Both the position numbers and the translations under genes were made by a program. 64,000 bases of DNA from Ampullaceana balthica (Eukaryota; Mollusca; Gastropoda; Lymnaeidae): NCBI GenBank assembly GCA_944989445.1, contig CALYLW010000043.1, positions 250,501-314,500 on the forward strand, written 5' to 3'. The notes below the pieces were generated by a model that did no database searches, was not told where the DNA came from, and saw nothing but the letters and a program-made list of their open reading frames with translations. Positions within the stretch are counted from its first letter, which is position 1, and every line of letters starts with the position of its first letter. Below, piece after piece: positions 1 through 15,000 of this stretch.

Positions 1-51
1 TTAAAAGCTTGTGTAATAAATTGTATTTTGTATGATTATATATATTTTCAG

Positions 52-3000
52 GACATAGCCAATAAGAAAGACTCTTCTCCCAAAGATATTAAACAGAAGA
101 AGAAAAAGTTTCTGCATGTTGTCAGTCCTACTGAGGCAGGACATTTAATACCTACAGCAAACAAAGAGTGCTCAAGTAAGAACATGAAAAAACTTATTTT
201 ATCAAATTTTAAAGTATTTTAATGAAATTTAATAAGTTTAAGTGTGTATATTATGTTTTTAATTTAAAAAATCATTTATATCCTTTTTTTTGAGTTTCAA
301 AAACCAGTTATTAAACCATCTTATTTCAGAAAAAGATGAAAAACTAAAGTTAAAGGGAGTAAAAGTTCCTAAAATACTGTCTGAGAATGAATATGAAGAG
401 CTTTTTAACAGTGTGTTACAAGTTTCAGAAGATGCTGAGATTTTGAATAACAACAAAATTACTGAAAATGAGTATAATGACATCTTTAACAGTGTTTTAC
501 AAAAGTCTTCATATGATCCAAAAAGTATGCACAAATTTGATTTTTTATTTTCCTTTTATTTTTTAATGCTATATGTTTATAAATATTTATTCTATATTTC
601 AAATAAAGAATAAAAATATGTTTTGATTTCTCTGCAAACTTAACTTTCTCACCAATAGTACAACTTATTGTTTTATTTGTACATGAACAGATAATTCCAG
701 TGACATGGAAAAAAAGGTTGAAAATGAAAAGATAACAAAGAAGCCCTCTGTTGATCTTAAAGAAAAGGATTTGAAAATAAAAATGAAAAGTCCTGGCAGC
801 CATGCAGAGAGAGCTCTGGATGAAAAAAAATGTCCCCTTGAAAATAATAAAAGTGATATAAATGATGATATCAATTCAATTGCCAGTGAAGAAGTTGATT
901 ACTGGAATGATATGTAAACTCTGCTTATAAGCAATAATTAGCCTTAATGATTTGTGCAAATTTGTTACTTCTTAATCTTACCTTTATAAGATTTTCTGAT
1001 GAACAGATGTCTTTAAAATTATTTGAAGCTAAAATATATTATCGTAACCTTAATTTAAAGAAAGACAATAAACCCCTTTGAAGTTGCTAAAATCAAATTA
1101 CTCACTCTCTTTTGTTAGGTCAGTTCAAGAAGAAAATGAAACCACTCCTGAATGTAAGCCAGAAAAAGAATGTCACAACTTGTTGAAAAGCATCAAGAAA
1201 ATTGAGAAACAAAATAAATTGAAACCAAAACAGTTAATTTATTCTGATACAGGTATGATGATCAATGAAATAATAAGGGTTTAACATGCACTGTATGAAA
1301 AATGTGTTGTCTGGGTTTCAAATATTCAATGTTAAATTTATAGCACCTACACATGTATTGCATACAAAGTTTGAACAAGTACAATTTATATAAATTATTG
1401 ACCAAGTGATACATTGTAAACATATAATTAATTAGTCTTTGGTGAATTATACACATGAAAATTATATCTATGTCTAAAATATAGTGCTATTTTCATAAAA
1501 CAGCCATTGATTAATCAAAGTTTGTTTGTAAAAATAGTATTATCATGTCACTCCTTAAAATATAAAAAGAACTAAGTATTCTTATTTTAATAAATATTTT
1601 GTCTCTGGTGTTATATATATTTGGTCTAAATTTTATATTACCCTTCCAAGCAAGAAGAGCTTTACAAGGATGAAGAAAAAAAGTTGTTTAAACGAAAATT
1701 GAATTTTCAAAATTTTCCAGAGCAAATAATAAAGACAGCCAAACATGAAGCAGATGGACAAAGCTCTAAAGAAATCAGGTGCAATTCTAAAAATAAAGGT
1801 AAAAATAGATTTGCTATTAAATTTTTTTAAAACAGAGTAGTATCTTCATGGCTCTGCCTATTTTGGTTAATTCTATTTTCATTTTGGTCATTTTCAAATT
1901 CCATTATAGTTTGTTGAGTAGGGCAAAATAAAAATAAATTATTTTAGTTTTTAAGATAATACTATTCTTAAACAACTACTTTCCACTCAATTCAGTTTAT
2001 TGTTATCCATCTATATTTACTGAACCTAACTGTACAAAACAGATTATATGAAAACAAAAATCTATATCCACCACCCATTTTGCTCTTTTCATAAGTGGAC
2101 ATATCCCAACTGAAAAGCACTTAATCTCCATTCACATGAAAACTTGATAAATAAGAAATGTTAGCTTCATTATTAGATATTTTTTAACAGTTTTAATAAG
2201 CATCTTTTTGGTCTTAATAACAAGCTAAATAGGTTTTAATAAGCAAAGTTTGGTCCGTATTATGCATGTATTCAAGTCAATTTTACTATTCTTAACTGAA
2301 AATTTGGAGCTTTGGATAGCAAAGTAATAAATGAGCTTTTACTTGAAAATGTGATTTATTGCCTTTAATTGTTTGCACTAATACAATCACAGTTACTTCA
2401 AAGAAAGGTAAAAAAGAAACTCAAGCTAATCCTAAAAAATTAAAGGGATGTACCCAAGTTCAGGAAAAGCAATCAATGAGAGAAGAAACAACAAGTGAAG
2501 AAGAGGAAGAAACAGGTTAGTAGTATAACAAAGAGTCTAAGTTAAAAATGAAGTACTTAAATTATATTTTTAATGCTTATGTGCTGTATTAGTATAATTG
2601 AAGCTAATGAGAGCGCAAACCAAAATTTCACTGTTTACAAATGACACCAAAGTACAGCATACTTTGTTGACCAAAGGTCGCAGATTTCAGTTTAATATAA
2701 TGATGTAATTAAATCGTCTTATTATTCTTTCACATACTTTTGTATTGTATCTGAGGTTTATTTTAAACAAAATTACTAACCTGCTCTCGAATCATAATTG
2801 TGTCTGGATTTAAATGGCTGCAATGACTTAAAATATTAAGAATATTATGGTTTAAATTTAAGGCTTGAGATTTTTATTTATAAAAGATTTGGTGTCTCTG
2901 TTTAGGTGTATGGTAATAGTGTTTAGTTCAAATTCAATGAATGGTCTTTTAATGGTCACATCATTGACTCATACAGGAGAGGTGTTGGACTTGCAAAATA

Positions 3001-6000
3001 AGTAATAGACGATCAGCCATGGCTATCACTTTCTATTTATATTGATGGTTGGAATTTTTGCCTAACTTCAGATTTTGTTGTTGCCCAAGCAGCTTTTATG
3101 CTTGCTGCACTGCTGAGGGATTTCTGAAACGATACCTTACTTTTGAAGAGTTATGTTTTTCATTCCTCAGAGCTTTAGATTGTTTCTGTTTGCCTGCTTT
3201 TGTTTGTGAGTCTCCATGACTCTTTACAACTACAATGTTATCAATCTTTGTTGTAATTATTATCACCCCAAGACAAGTTGACATGGTCATATATACACCC
3301 TGGCAAAACAAAGTTATTTAGTGATTACAGTTATTTAGTGATTACCTCCAAGGTCAGCACTTTATTCAAAAAATCGATCTGAAGACAGATCTGTCCTGTT
3401 TTTGGTGGACAGGTGATGAGGGAAAATGCACTGATCTCTCTCCATCTGGCTACTACACTTGGATGGATAAATGTCCATGACTTGATACTTTAACATAAAA
3501 GTGATAATAGTCTAATTTTTGGAAAAAAGGGAGTGTAAAAGTGCTTTTTCCTAAGTTGTTATGCAAATGTTTGTTTGTAAGATCCAGTGAGCCCAGTCCT
3601 AGGCTGGGGTGCCATGCTATAGAACTGTACATAATAATATATAGTAATGAAGAGCCATTTGAATTCTATAGTTTTACTAAGTTAATTATCATACAAAAAT
3701 TAATTCAACAATATACAGGTACATGGGTTCAATGCTCTAATAAAATTTGCAACAAATGGAGATATGTAAACGACATTGAAGATCCTCTTCAGGTCCCTGA
3801 AAATTGGGAGTGTAATATGAACTCAGGTAAAAATATTATACTCATATTTTAACTGCAATTTATTTTTGTGAATAGGTGAATACGGAACTCCAATTTGACG
3901 CCAACTTACAAGATTTTTCTTTTATAACTAAAATTTAATCAAGCATTTGCATTTATATATGAATTTAACCTAATTACATGTATTATTTTTAAGCTACACT
4001 AGTTTCTCTAAACTTGTTCAAATCTTTTTTCAAAATGTTTTTTTTTCATATGTAAAATTCTTACAGGGATAATCTAAGATGGGGGGAAAAAATTAATAAA
4101 AAGTTGGGTTTAAATAAATATGTCATGTATCTCTAGCAATATTAAGTACCTATTGATAGGAACTTCTGCAAAAATGTCAGTTGCAAGCTTGCACATGGTT
4201 AACTATATGTCATTTTCTGTTAAACTTCTTTAAAAGTATAGAAAAGTTTATAAAAAATTGTTTAATATTTTGTTACACTACTGTGAGGAAGCCCTGGTTA
4301 CATTACTGCCGAACAGACAGCTGAGAAAACTGTGACACATGTTTCAATATGACATCATGATTGTCTATAAATAAGTATATATTTTTTTATATGCTTTAGC
4401 ATATAAGCAGGTGGGTGTGTAAAAAAATGCACCAAAAAAAAGCGGAGGAGGGTTAAAGTCAGACCCATTTTTGCACAGGTACTATAAGGTGCACAAATAT
4501 GTTTTTCCTTTATGTAATTTATTTATATGCAAAACAGTTTGTTACAATTAAACCATTGTATCAATGCCAGAGTTTCAAATTTTAATCATATTCTTTTATC
4601 TCAAATTATATTCATTTAGACAAAGAGCATAATTCATGTGACATACCTGAAGTAAACTATGATGAAAGTGAGCATATCCTTACTAAATTCACAGTTGGAT
4701 CTATTGTTTGGGCAAAAATGGATGGTTATCCTTGGTAAGGCACCAATTTTAATGATAATAAACAAAATCTAATTAATCAAAGTAAGTGATCTAATATTGT
4801 TAACATGTGATTATAAATTATTAAGGTTGTTAACGGTTAACCGGTCCTCAGATCAGGACCGGTCCTATTTAATCAGGATCGGTTAACCGCAACTTCAATA
4901 AGCCCCCGCAACTTCAATAAGCCCGTAATAGCTTTTTACCCCGAAGTTAGTTTTTGTTGTGTTGAGCGACGGTGACTTCAAATAGCTTTCTCCCTATTCC
5001 GGTATCTAAATAATAAACATGTCATCACTATTAGTCTACTTCGCCTACAGCAAAGGAATGCTTTTTTAATTTTTTTAAAAAAAATGTGCTTAGTTGTGGA
5101 GGCACTGTACGAGAGCTTGATGTGAACCACTGTCAAAAGTCACGGCTATTACTACAGTCCGACCGCTCTAAGTGAACTCAAAGGGATGGGGGGGGGGACA
5201 AGTTACGGAGTTTTCTAGTTAGGGATAATGAGGATGGTGGGGGGGGGGAGGCTAGAAGGCTTGACATGTCTTTGATGTTTATATAAAAGGAAGCCTCTTG
5301 CTTTGACATACCAATACAAGACCGCGAGAAGAGACACCTTCCCTCCCCTCCCCCACTGTTATACATCTACAGTGGCTTGGGGGAAGGAAGATTTTTCTTT
5401 TTAAATTGAGTCAGAGCATGGAAAATGGCGAGTGTAGCTCAACCCCACCTAAACCCCACCCCATTGGGGTGTGCGCGGCGAAATTCAATAATTCTGGCAA
5501 GTTGACGAGTGAAACATAATATGGTATTTAAATAAATTCCATATTATTATCACTGTTTACTCCGTTTTATCAGGACTTAGTCGGTATATTAGCTTATTAT
5601 TTAAAAACTAGTTTGTGCTGCGGCGCCGTGGCGCCTGCGGCGCCCCCCTTTTTTAAGGGCGCCTACGGCGCCCACCTTTTTCAAAAGCCCAACTAACTTC
5701 TCCTTGTATGATAAATACGTAATATTAAACTTTCTTAAATGTACACAAAGTATTTTTTAAAATGTTTTTTTTTGTTGCAAAAGCCGAAGTAACATATCCT
5801 TATATGATAAATACGAAATATTCCTGAAATGTACAAAAAGTATGTATATAATATTTTTTTACAGTGCTAATCACCACACGATTTTTAAAGTAATTTTAGA
5901 AAGCAGCGCACCAAATTACTGCACCAAAAATACCTCTTATCGAACGTCCGCATGAAATTGTTCAATTATTAATAATAGTGTGGAGGGTGTTTAATGTTAA

Positions 6001-9000
6001 TCTGGAAACCAAAATGATTATCCAATTTTTAATTAAAAAAACAGAGTGATGTCCCTTAGCGTTAGGCTACATAATTGAGCGTAAATATTTTAAAAATGAT
6101 TAATCCGGTCCACAAAAACAAATTGACTTGACAACAATTGAAAATATGCCGTTTTAATACTATTATTACATAAAAATTGAATACAGTCGAACCCACTTAC
6201 CTCGAGCTCGTTTAGCTCGACCACCCCACTAACTCGACGTTTTTTATTGGAACCGCCAAATTCTCTCTTTGTCTTAGCATTTTTTCATCGGCTAATTCGA
6301 TTTTTGTAAGTCGCCGAAACCTAGTACCTCGAGCACAAAAGAGGGCCAAATTTGCCACTTAATGTTGGTTATCTCGATCCCCATGACCAATTGCCAGCTT
6401 TTGAAAATGTTAGCTATGATTTTTTTATAACCAAGGGAAGGGACCAATTTTCTGCCTCACCAGGGTCTGCTGGTGACGTCACGGCCCGCTTGCTCAGCGC
6501 TGTTACTTCTGGTACTATGCTTTCGGTAACTAAGCGAATACATTTTTTTAAAAAAATCAGTCACTAGCGAACTCCACAAACAGTCTATATTTATAGACCA
6601 GAATATTATTATTATTAAGAAAACGCTTTGATTTTGATGTCACGTTCGCTCGCGTGTTGGCTCTGGTATTCTGCCGTACACAACAAAAAATTAACTCCGG
6701 GTAATAAGCTAATATACCGACTAAGACCTGATAAAACGGAGTAAACAGTCATAATAAGATGGAATTTATTTAAATACCATATTATGTTTCACTCGTCAAC
6801 TTGCCAGAATTATTGAATTCGCCGCGCACACGACGATCCCCCCCCCCAATAGGGTGGGGTTTAGGTGGGGTTGAGCTACACTGGCCATTTACCAAGGCAC
6901 GCTCTGACTCAATTTAAAAAGAAAAATGTTCCTTCCCCCCCAACCCACTGTAGACGTATAACAGTGGGGGAGGGGAGGTGTCTATTCTCGCGGTCTTGTC
7001 AAAGCAAGAGGCTTCCTTTTATATAAACATCAAAGACCTGTCTAGCCTTCTCTCCCCCACCCTCATTATCCCTAACTAGAAAACTCCGTAACTTGTCCCG
7101 TCCCCCCTCCCCCCGTCCCTTTGAATTCACTTAGAGCGCTGTAGTAATAGCCGTGACCTTTGACCGTACAGTGCCTCGAGAACTAAGCAAATTAAAATTT
7201 TTTTAAAAAAAGCATTCATTAGCCGTAGACGAAGTAAACTAAAAGTGATGACGTGTATATTATTTAGATACCGGAATAGGGAGAAAGCGATTTGAAGTCA
7301 CCGTCGCTAACACAACAAAAACTAACTCCGGGGTAAAAAGCTATTACGGGCTTATTGAAGTTGCAGCTGAATAAATTATTTAAATTCCGAAGACTTAAAA
7401 CTAAAATAAATAAGCCTAAACATTTTTAAAGATGAGTGTAAGCGGTCGTTCGATAGTTGTAACTACGGTAAACACTAGTCCTAGCGTAATGGTAGTCAAT
7501 TATTAACAAATTGAAGCAATATTTGCGACTCTTTTCCACATGCGCAGAACGATGTGCGAACGACTATGAAGTAAAGTACATACAAATATATTTAAAATAT
7601 ATTTATTTGAATATTGATTGTTTTTTCGGGTCCTTATACAAATAAATGCCTTGGTATTTATTAGTAATAAACTTACACTAAGATTATGACTTTAATTATA
7701 ATTACATCATTAGTATTAGTAGTAAATAGCATGAAATAATAAAGTTCAAGGACGAACGAGCAAATGAACGCACTACAGCTTCAGTCAGAGCCGAGTCACT
7801 AATTCATTTAGATAAATCATACTCGCAAGGACGTTCCATTTCGCATAATATAATATATCACATAATTTAACATTATATTTCTTATATTCCGATACGATTC
7901 TGATTAATCGTCCCATCACTAATTAACGCACAACACGTATATAAAGAAATTACCAGCGCATGTTTATATTTTGCCGCCATATTGGTTTTCGTTTTAACTC
8001 GATCATCGGTTATGTCGACGCCATTTTTCATACCCCAACGCCGTCGACTTAAACGGTTTCGACTGTATCATTACAGTTTAATTCTTTGTTCGGATTTTTT
8101 TTTAATTCGCTGTTTTGACAGCAACACTAGAGTCAGTACATCACGGGCTCTTTGATGTCAAATCAAACAACGACGCGATGGGAAAATTTGAGCCATATTC
8201 TTGTTGGTTCACTAAACATAGTATAAATACGGAGTGGTTAACCGGTTATCCGGTCTTTTTTTGAAAGGTTAACTGGTCCTCAAAAACGAGTGGTCTTAAC
8301 AACCTTATAAATTATCTAATAAATTAATATAGAATTGAATAGTTTAAAAAGTACTTTGCAACATTCATTTCATTCTAATTTTTTTCATTACAAATAATAA
8401 TGGTATTACTAAGCTTATCAATAGAAATACCTTATCATATATTCAGTTACTTTGGTAAACCTTACATTAGTTAATGACCTTAAAATAATGTTTTTACTTT
8501 CTGAGCGAAATATTATTTTTTCACTAACCTAAAATGCATGCAGTGAAATAAAAACAACACATGTCAATCTACATAGTGTAATGAAATGCATATTCCAAAT
8601 ATATCTCAATAACATAAATATGTTCCATAATAATGTAGGTGGCCAGGAATGATTGAGATTGATCCAGATTATGGAATTTATTTTGAAGTTCCAACAGAAA
8701 CTAGCATGGTCCCTGTAGGTTTTTGATGATAAATTTTAAATTTGTGTTGCTCTTATATTTTATTTTCTCAAATTATGTTTGATGTTAATTTCTGCATTTT
8801 ATTGAAAATAAGAATACACATATTTAAAAAAACTGATAAAGTTGAAAAAGTTAAAGGCAAATAAAACAAGTTGGAGATTCTTTTTCTTTGCCTTTTTTCA
8901 AGCTTAAATTGTTCATTCTCAAATATTTTTTTTCCTGTAATACAAAATTGGAAATTGATTATAAGTTATTTTGACACTGAGATTTGGTTGTGTCAGTTGC

Positions 9001-12000
9001 TGCAAAATAGGACATATTGTTTTGTACTTTTAATTTAAAGTATATAATTAAATATTTCTAAAATTAAACATCCCAAGTATTCAAACTACCAAGTTCTTCA
9101 AGACTGCACTTAAGACACATCTATTCCAAATTTATTTTCAAAATTAATGAAATAACAATTCTTTTTAATGATTAACGTAGCTTATGTGTAACATACTGTT
9201 ATTAATGTGGTTGTTATGATATGAATGTTTATTTAATACTTATATGTATGTTATTATTATCTTCATGTAAAGCGCTGTGAGCCTAGTTCCTTAGTGTGGG
9301 ATACAGCGCTGTATAAATTATCAATTTATTACTATTATATTATAGGATAATATTGTGAAGACATTAATAATCAAAATATTTATAGGAACAAATAAAACAT
9401 GTTTTTTTCATATAATAATCTTTATGTGCTATTTAGCACATTTTTCCTTTTCTTAGATATTATGATACAATCTGGTTTCTTTTTTATTCACAATTATTAT
9501 AATACTAAAACCAAATTGGAAATAAAAAATTTAAAATATAGAATAAACTATGTTTAGATTATATGATTGTTTTATATAATCAACAGACTCAATACAATGT
9601 AACTTTCTTTGGTGATAATGTTACACGAGCCTGGGTGAAATCTTCTTTAATTACTCCTTATGGGAATGGACACCCTAAGTCAAAAGTAAGTCATAACATA
9701 CATTTTCTAAACTCATAATTCGTTTATTATTCCTATTTGTAAGAATAAACAAATTTATAAAATCCCCCTTTTTTTAGTTTCCAGTAAAACGTCAAATGTA
9801 TAAAAAAGAACTTCAAGCTGCAAATAAAATGGCAGACAGTGCTTTGGAATTAAATTTACAGGTACTGTAGGTGGTACAAAATTGATTTTAAGCCTTATCT
9901 GACTATAATATAATTGAATTTTGATAAAATCTGATGGTAGGATTATTCTGTAACCTTAAATTAAAAAAAAAGTATATTTGTAAAAAGTGAATCAAGTTTG
10001 TTAGGTCCAATAATATTTTGTTCTTCAACTAAGCCTAAAGGGTAAATACATAAACACAACCCATGATTTATTATAGTTTCTGTAATAAAGATTATATTTA
10101 ATACTTCAAAAATTAATGATTTGTTTTAAGATGATGTGCTTTTTACTGTGCAACTGCAAGACCTTACATTATTTCAGGACCGTTTAAAGAAATTTGGATT
10201 TGCACAGAATCATACAAAAAGGACACGAAATTATAAAATTGGTAAATTGGCTTTATTCCTAAACAGATGTATTCTGATTTTTAAAAAATCAATTATCATA
10301 AATCCTCTTTTTTAAAAAAAGAAATCAAATGAACTTAATCTTTAAATAATACTTACATCTAAATATGATGTGAAATTAACTTTCAGGACCTAAGCAAGAA
10401 AAAGAAATTAAGACTACAAAGAAAAAAACAAAAAAAGTACTGAAAGTAACAAACAATGTACTAATACAAATTGATTCAGCCAAGACTGCAATAGAAAGAC
10501 TTAATAACTCTGATCATTCTGATGTGTTTAGTGATGACTCATTGGAAAGTAAGTTTATTTCCTTCTTAGATTATTTTTGCTTGAAGTATTATGCATGATA
10601 GTGACTTAATTTTTTTCCTTCTCAAATATCAACCCTTCAACAATTTTTTCAAGACTTTGACTGCATACTTTGTTTTGTCATTTTGGTGAAAATGAGGATT
10701 TCTCTTCTTCTCACCTGTTAGAATAATTATACTTTTTGTGTAATCTTAATAATTCTTTTATTGTTATCTTAACAGCTAAATCTGTAAAATAAATGTAGGG
10801 TATGACCATTTGATATAATAATGTTAAATAACTTAACCTAATTTTTAAAATATGTCTTAAAATTTAGGTATTAAATCATTTCCATAAAAATGATTCATTT
10901 TAAAAGTTGATAGGTCTACACATTGTTCAAGCTTGATGCATTAAACAGAAACATATGGTTGAATTTTCACCTAGATGAACAAAGCACACACACACACACA
11001 TATATATATTAAACAATATCATTTGCAATGTCTGTCCGTGACGCTACTAATTTTAGAAAGCAGGGAAAACCAAATTACTGCACCAATGCATCAAAAGGTG
11101 TGCAAATTAAAGATGTGCTGTAAAAAAATATTATATGACGTCATTGTTTTCACTCATACATGTATTTTAATTTTGGAAAAGGGATCAATGTAAAAAGAGT
11201 ATTTGATGATGGTTAATTATAAAATAAAAAAACAAAGGGGGCGCCGTACAACCCCTATTATAAAATACTTTGTGTACATTTCAGAAAGTTTAATATTTCG
11301 TTTTTATCAAACAAGGACAAGTTAGTTGGGCTTTTGAAAAGGTCGGCGCCATAGGCGCCCTACATAAAGTGCATTTTTTAATAAAATAAATAGATTTCAG
11401 CTGAAAACTTCCGTCATTTTTGACGGATGATACACTAGTACAGTCGAACCCACTTAACTCGAGCTCGGTTAACTCGCCCACCCCATTATGTCGACGTTTT
11501 TCATTGGAACCGCCAAATTATCTCTTTGTCTTAGCATTTTCTCGTCGTTTAATTCGATTTTTCTAAGTCGCCGAAACCTCATAACACGAGCACAAAAAGG
11601 GTCAAATTTGCCACTTAAAGTTGGTGATCTCGATCCCCATGACCAATCGCCAGCTTTTGAAAATGTTAGCTATGATTTTTTATAACCAAGGGAAAGGGAC
11701 CAATTTTCTGCCTCACCGGGGTCTCTGGTGATGTCACAGGCCGCTTGCTCAGCGCTGTTACTTCTGGTACTATGCTTTAGTACCTAAGCGAATACATTTT
11801 TAAAAAAAAATCGGTCACTAGCGAACTTCACAAACAGTGATGACGTGTATTTTTATATTTATAGACCAGAATATTATTATTATTAAGAAAACGCTTTGAT
11901 TTTGATGTCACGTTCGCTCGCGTGTTGGCTCTGGTACTCTGCCGTAACACAACAAAAAATTAAGTCCGGGTAATAAGCTAATATACCGACTAAGTCCTGA

Positions 12001-15000
12001 TAAAACGGAGTAAACAGTGATAATAATATGGAATTTATATAAATACCATATTATGTTTCACTCGTCAACTTGCCAGAATTATTGAATTTCGTCGCGCACA
12101 CGACGATCCCCCCCCCACCCCACCCAATAGGGTGGGGTTTAGGTGGGGTTGAGCTACACTGGCCATTTACCAAGGCTTGCTCTGACTCAATTTAAAAAGA
12201 AAAATGTTCCTTCCCCCAACCCACTGTAGATGTATAACAGAGGGGAAGGGGAGGGAAGGTGTCTCTTCTCGCGGTCTTGTATTGGTATGTCAAAGCAAGA
12301 GGCTTCTTTTTATATAAACATCAAAGACCTTTCAAGCCTTCTAGCCTTCCCCCCCCCACCACCCTCATTATCCCTAACTAGAAAACTCCGTAACTTGTCG
12401 TCCCTTTGAGTTCACTTAGAGCGGTCCGACGTATAATAGCCGTGACCTTTGACTGTGGTTGACAATAAGCTCTCGTACAGTGCCTCGACAACTAAGCAAA
12501 TTAAAATTATATTTTAAAAAAGCAGTCCTTAGCCGTAGGCTAAGTCAGGGGCGGATTAAGACTGCACGGGGCCCCTGGCTGCAATTCAAACTGGGGCCCT
12601 ATCCAGCCAGCATACCTTTAGATAAAATGATTGCTAGCAGCTAATATAAGACTGTAACTTGTAAATATTCATCCAAAATGATTATTCATGAAAAAACCGA
12701 ATTCGAAGAAATAACTTTTTTGCCGGTATCCTAAAATTGAGTGTAAAAGACAATTTATAAAATTAAAAAACACATGAATAAAAAATTCACACCTCACCCG
12801 GGGATCGAACCCGCCACCGCTTGCACCACAAGCCTTAGTACTTCACATTCGGCCACGAGATCTCATTTATGGTTGTCAATTTAAAAAATATATCTAATAT
12901 TCTTTAATAATTTCTGTTATTGAGCCTATCAAACCAGGTTTCTTGACTGCTAAGACTATCGTGTGGGAAAGGAGATCATTTTAATAGATGAGATTTCATT
13001 AATTTATCATATTTTCAGCAATTCATGTATACATTTGTCCACATTTATTATAAAATATGCTAAGTTTGGGGGCCCTAAATCATCGGGGGCCCCTGGCTTT
13101 AGCCCGTTCAGCCCCCCCCCTTAATCCGCCATAGGGCTAAGTAGACTAATAGTGATGACGTGTATATTATTTAGATACTGGAATAGGAAGAAAGCGATTT
13201 GAAGTCACTGTCGCTCAACACAACAAAAACGAACTCCGGGGTAAAAAGCTATTACGGGCTTATTGAAGTTGCAGCTGAATAAATTATTTAAACTCCGAAG
13301 ACTTAAAACTTAAATAAATAAGCCTAAACATTTTTAAAGCAGTCGTTCCGTTCGATAGTCGTAACTACGGTAAACACTAGTCATAGCGTAATAATAGTCA
13401 ATTATTAACAAATATATTTATTTGAATATTGATTGTTTTCCTTGGTCCTTATACAAATAAATGCCTTGGTATTTATTAGTAATAAACTTACTCTAAGATC
13501 ATGACTTTAACTATAATTAGCCTACATCATTAGTATTAGTAGTAAATAGCATGAAATAAAGTTCAAGGACGAACGAGCAAATGAACGCACTAGAGCCTCA
13601 GTCAGAGCCGAGTCACTAATTCATTTACATAAATCATACTCGCAAGGACGTTCCGTTTCGCATAATATAATATATCACATAATTTAACATTATATTGATA
13701 TTTCGTATATTCCGATACGATTCTGATTAATCGTCCCATCACTAATTAACGCACAACACGTATATAAAGAAATTTCAAGCGCATGTTAATATTTTGCCGC
13801 CATATTGGTTTTCGTTTTAACTCGATCATCGGTTATCTCGATGCCATTTTTCATACCCCAATGCCGTCGACTTAACCGGTTTCGACTGTATATATATATT
13901 TGTTTATACAAGCACATGCACATTTACAAACATAAATATATTTATAATCTGTATAATTAATTATAATTAACTATATCTTTTGAAATGTTATTATATTCCC
14001 CAGATGTGGAATACTTGCCATCAAAAACAAAGTCCAGAAGTGGTTCAAGTGATCAGAAGTTAACATTATTTGAAAAAAGTAAGCCTGAAACTAAACAAAA
14101 GCATGTGAATAATTTAGAATTATATTAATCATTTGCTATCTAATTGTCTTTTTTGTGCAATGAGATTCCCAAATAATCTATAATCTAATCATGCTGTCAA
14201 CTTATTAATGCCCTAGGGCTTGTGGAATTAGTTTCATTCAAAATTTACATAACTCTTCATTGAAATTTATAAATTGTATATTAATGTTACATTATGGACT
14301 ACCCTTGCAGGTCCAGATGCTCCAAATGTACAAGGAAATTATGAAAGATCTGATGCAATAACAAAAGTTAATACAAGTTCTCTACCTTCAATAAGTACAG
14401 ACATAAGAGAGATTAACTTTTACTCTGGTAAACTTCTGGAAGGAGAAACATCAACCAAAGATAAGGCAAGCTTAAAACAGGAGACCAATCATTTACATAA
14501 AAAGAAATATATGAGCTCTGACGAGAGCATTACTTGTGAAGAAATTAATGCCATTGAGTGTGATGATGTAAAAGATGATAACAATCTTACTGGTACAAGA
14601 GAAAGAAATAAAAATCTCCTCTCAGAAGAATCTCAGTTTGAAATTGTAAATAAAATTTCAAAGAATAATGATATTAAATGCAAAAACAATTCAGATGATG
14701 AGGATAAGTTACGTAAATTGCCATGGAAGCTTACTTCTCAAAATGCTGATACCATTCTGCACAATTTGAGCAAAAATGAAGATGAATTTGAAGACGAACA
14801 AGAACAACAAAATAGTGTTGAAGAAAAATTTCATGTTTTGAAACAAACAAATAATTCAAAAAAGAGCAGAGAAAATAAAAAAGCAATGAATGAAAAATGT
14901 GAGGAACATGTAATCCCTGTAGAAAGTAATAACATTAATTTCATAGGGTTTAAAAATAACAGCCATACTGATGAGTTACAGGAAAAGGAACAAAACAATA

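Larger units (their letters stand above)
4822..8307. mobile_element. hAT-like DNA element, 3.5 kb, with Tigger copy 1 nested inside
   Basis: The termini are inverted: the left end starts TAAGGTTGTTAA at 4822 and the right end finishes TTAACAACCTTA at 8307. A further GGTTAACCGG box lies just inside both ends. A perfect 8-bp target-site duplication, TAAATTAT, flanks it at 4814-4821 and 8308-8315, as expected for hAT-type transposition. No transposase can be read. The element lies in the ZCWPW1-like intron that splits the PWWP motif. Its interior is occupied by an inverted-repeat block and by Tigger copy 1 at 6184-8065. Confidence 0.75.
11441..13888. mobile_element. Tigger/pogo-type non-autonomous element, copy 2, interrupted by a hAT MITE
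   Basis: The left end CAGTCGAACCCACTTAACTC is at 11441 and the right end GGTTTCGACTG at 13888. TA flanks lie at 11439-11440 and 13889-13890. It aligns along its length with copy 1 (6184-8065) except for a 589-bp insertion at 12546-13134. It sits in the ZCWPW1-like intron between exons 10387-10548 and 14004-14078. Confidence 0.8.

Noticed and set aside
3096..3311. Minus-strand 71-codon open frame in a ZCWPW1-like intron
   Set aside because: Isolated, no domain, no supporting signals.
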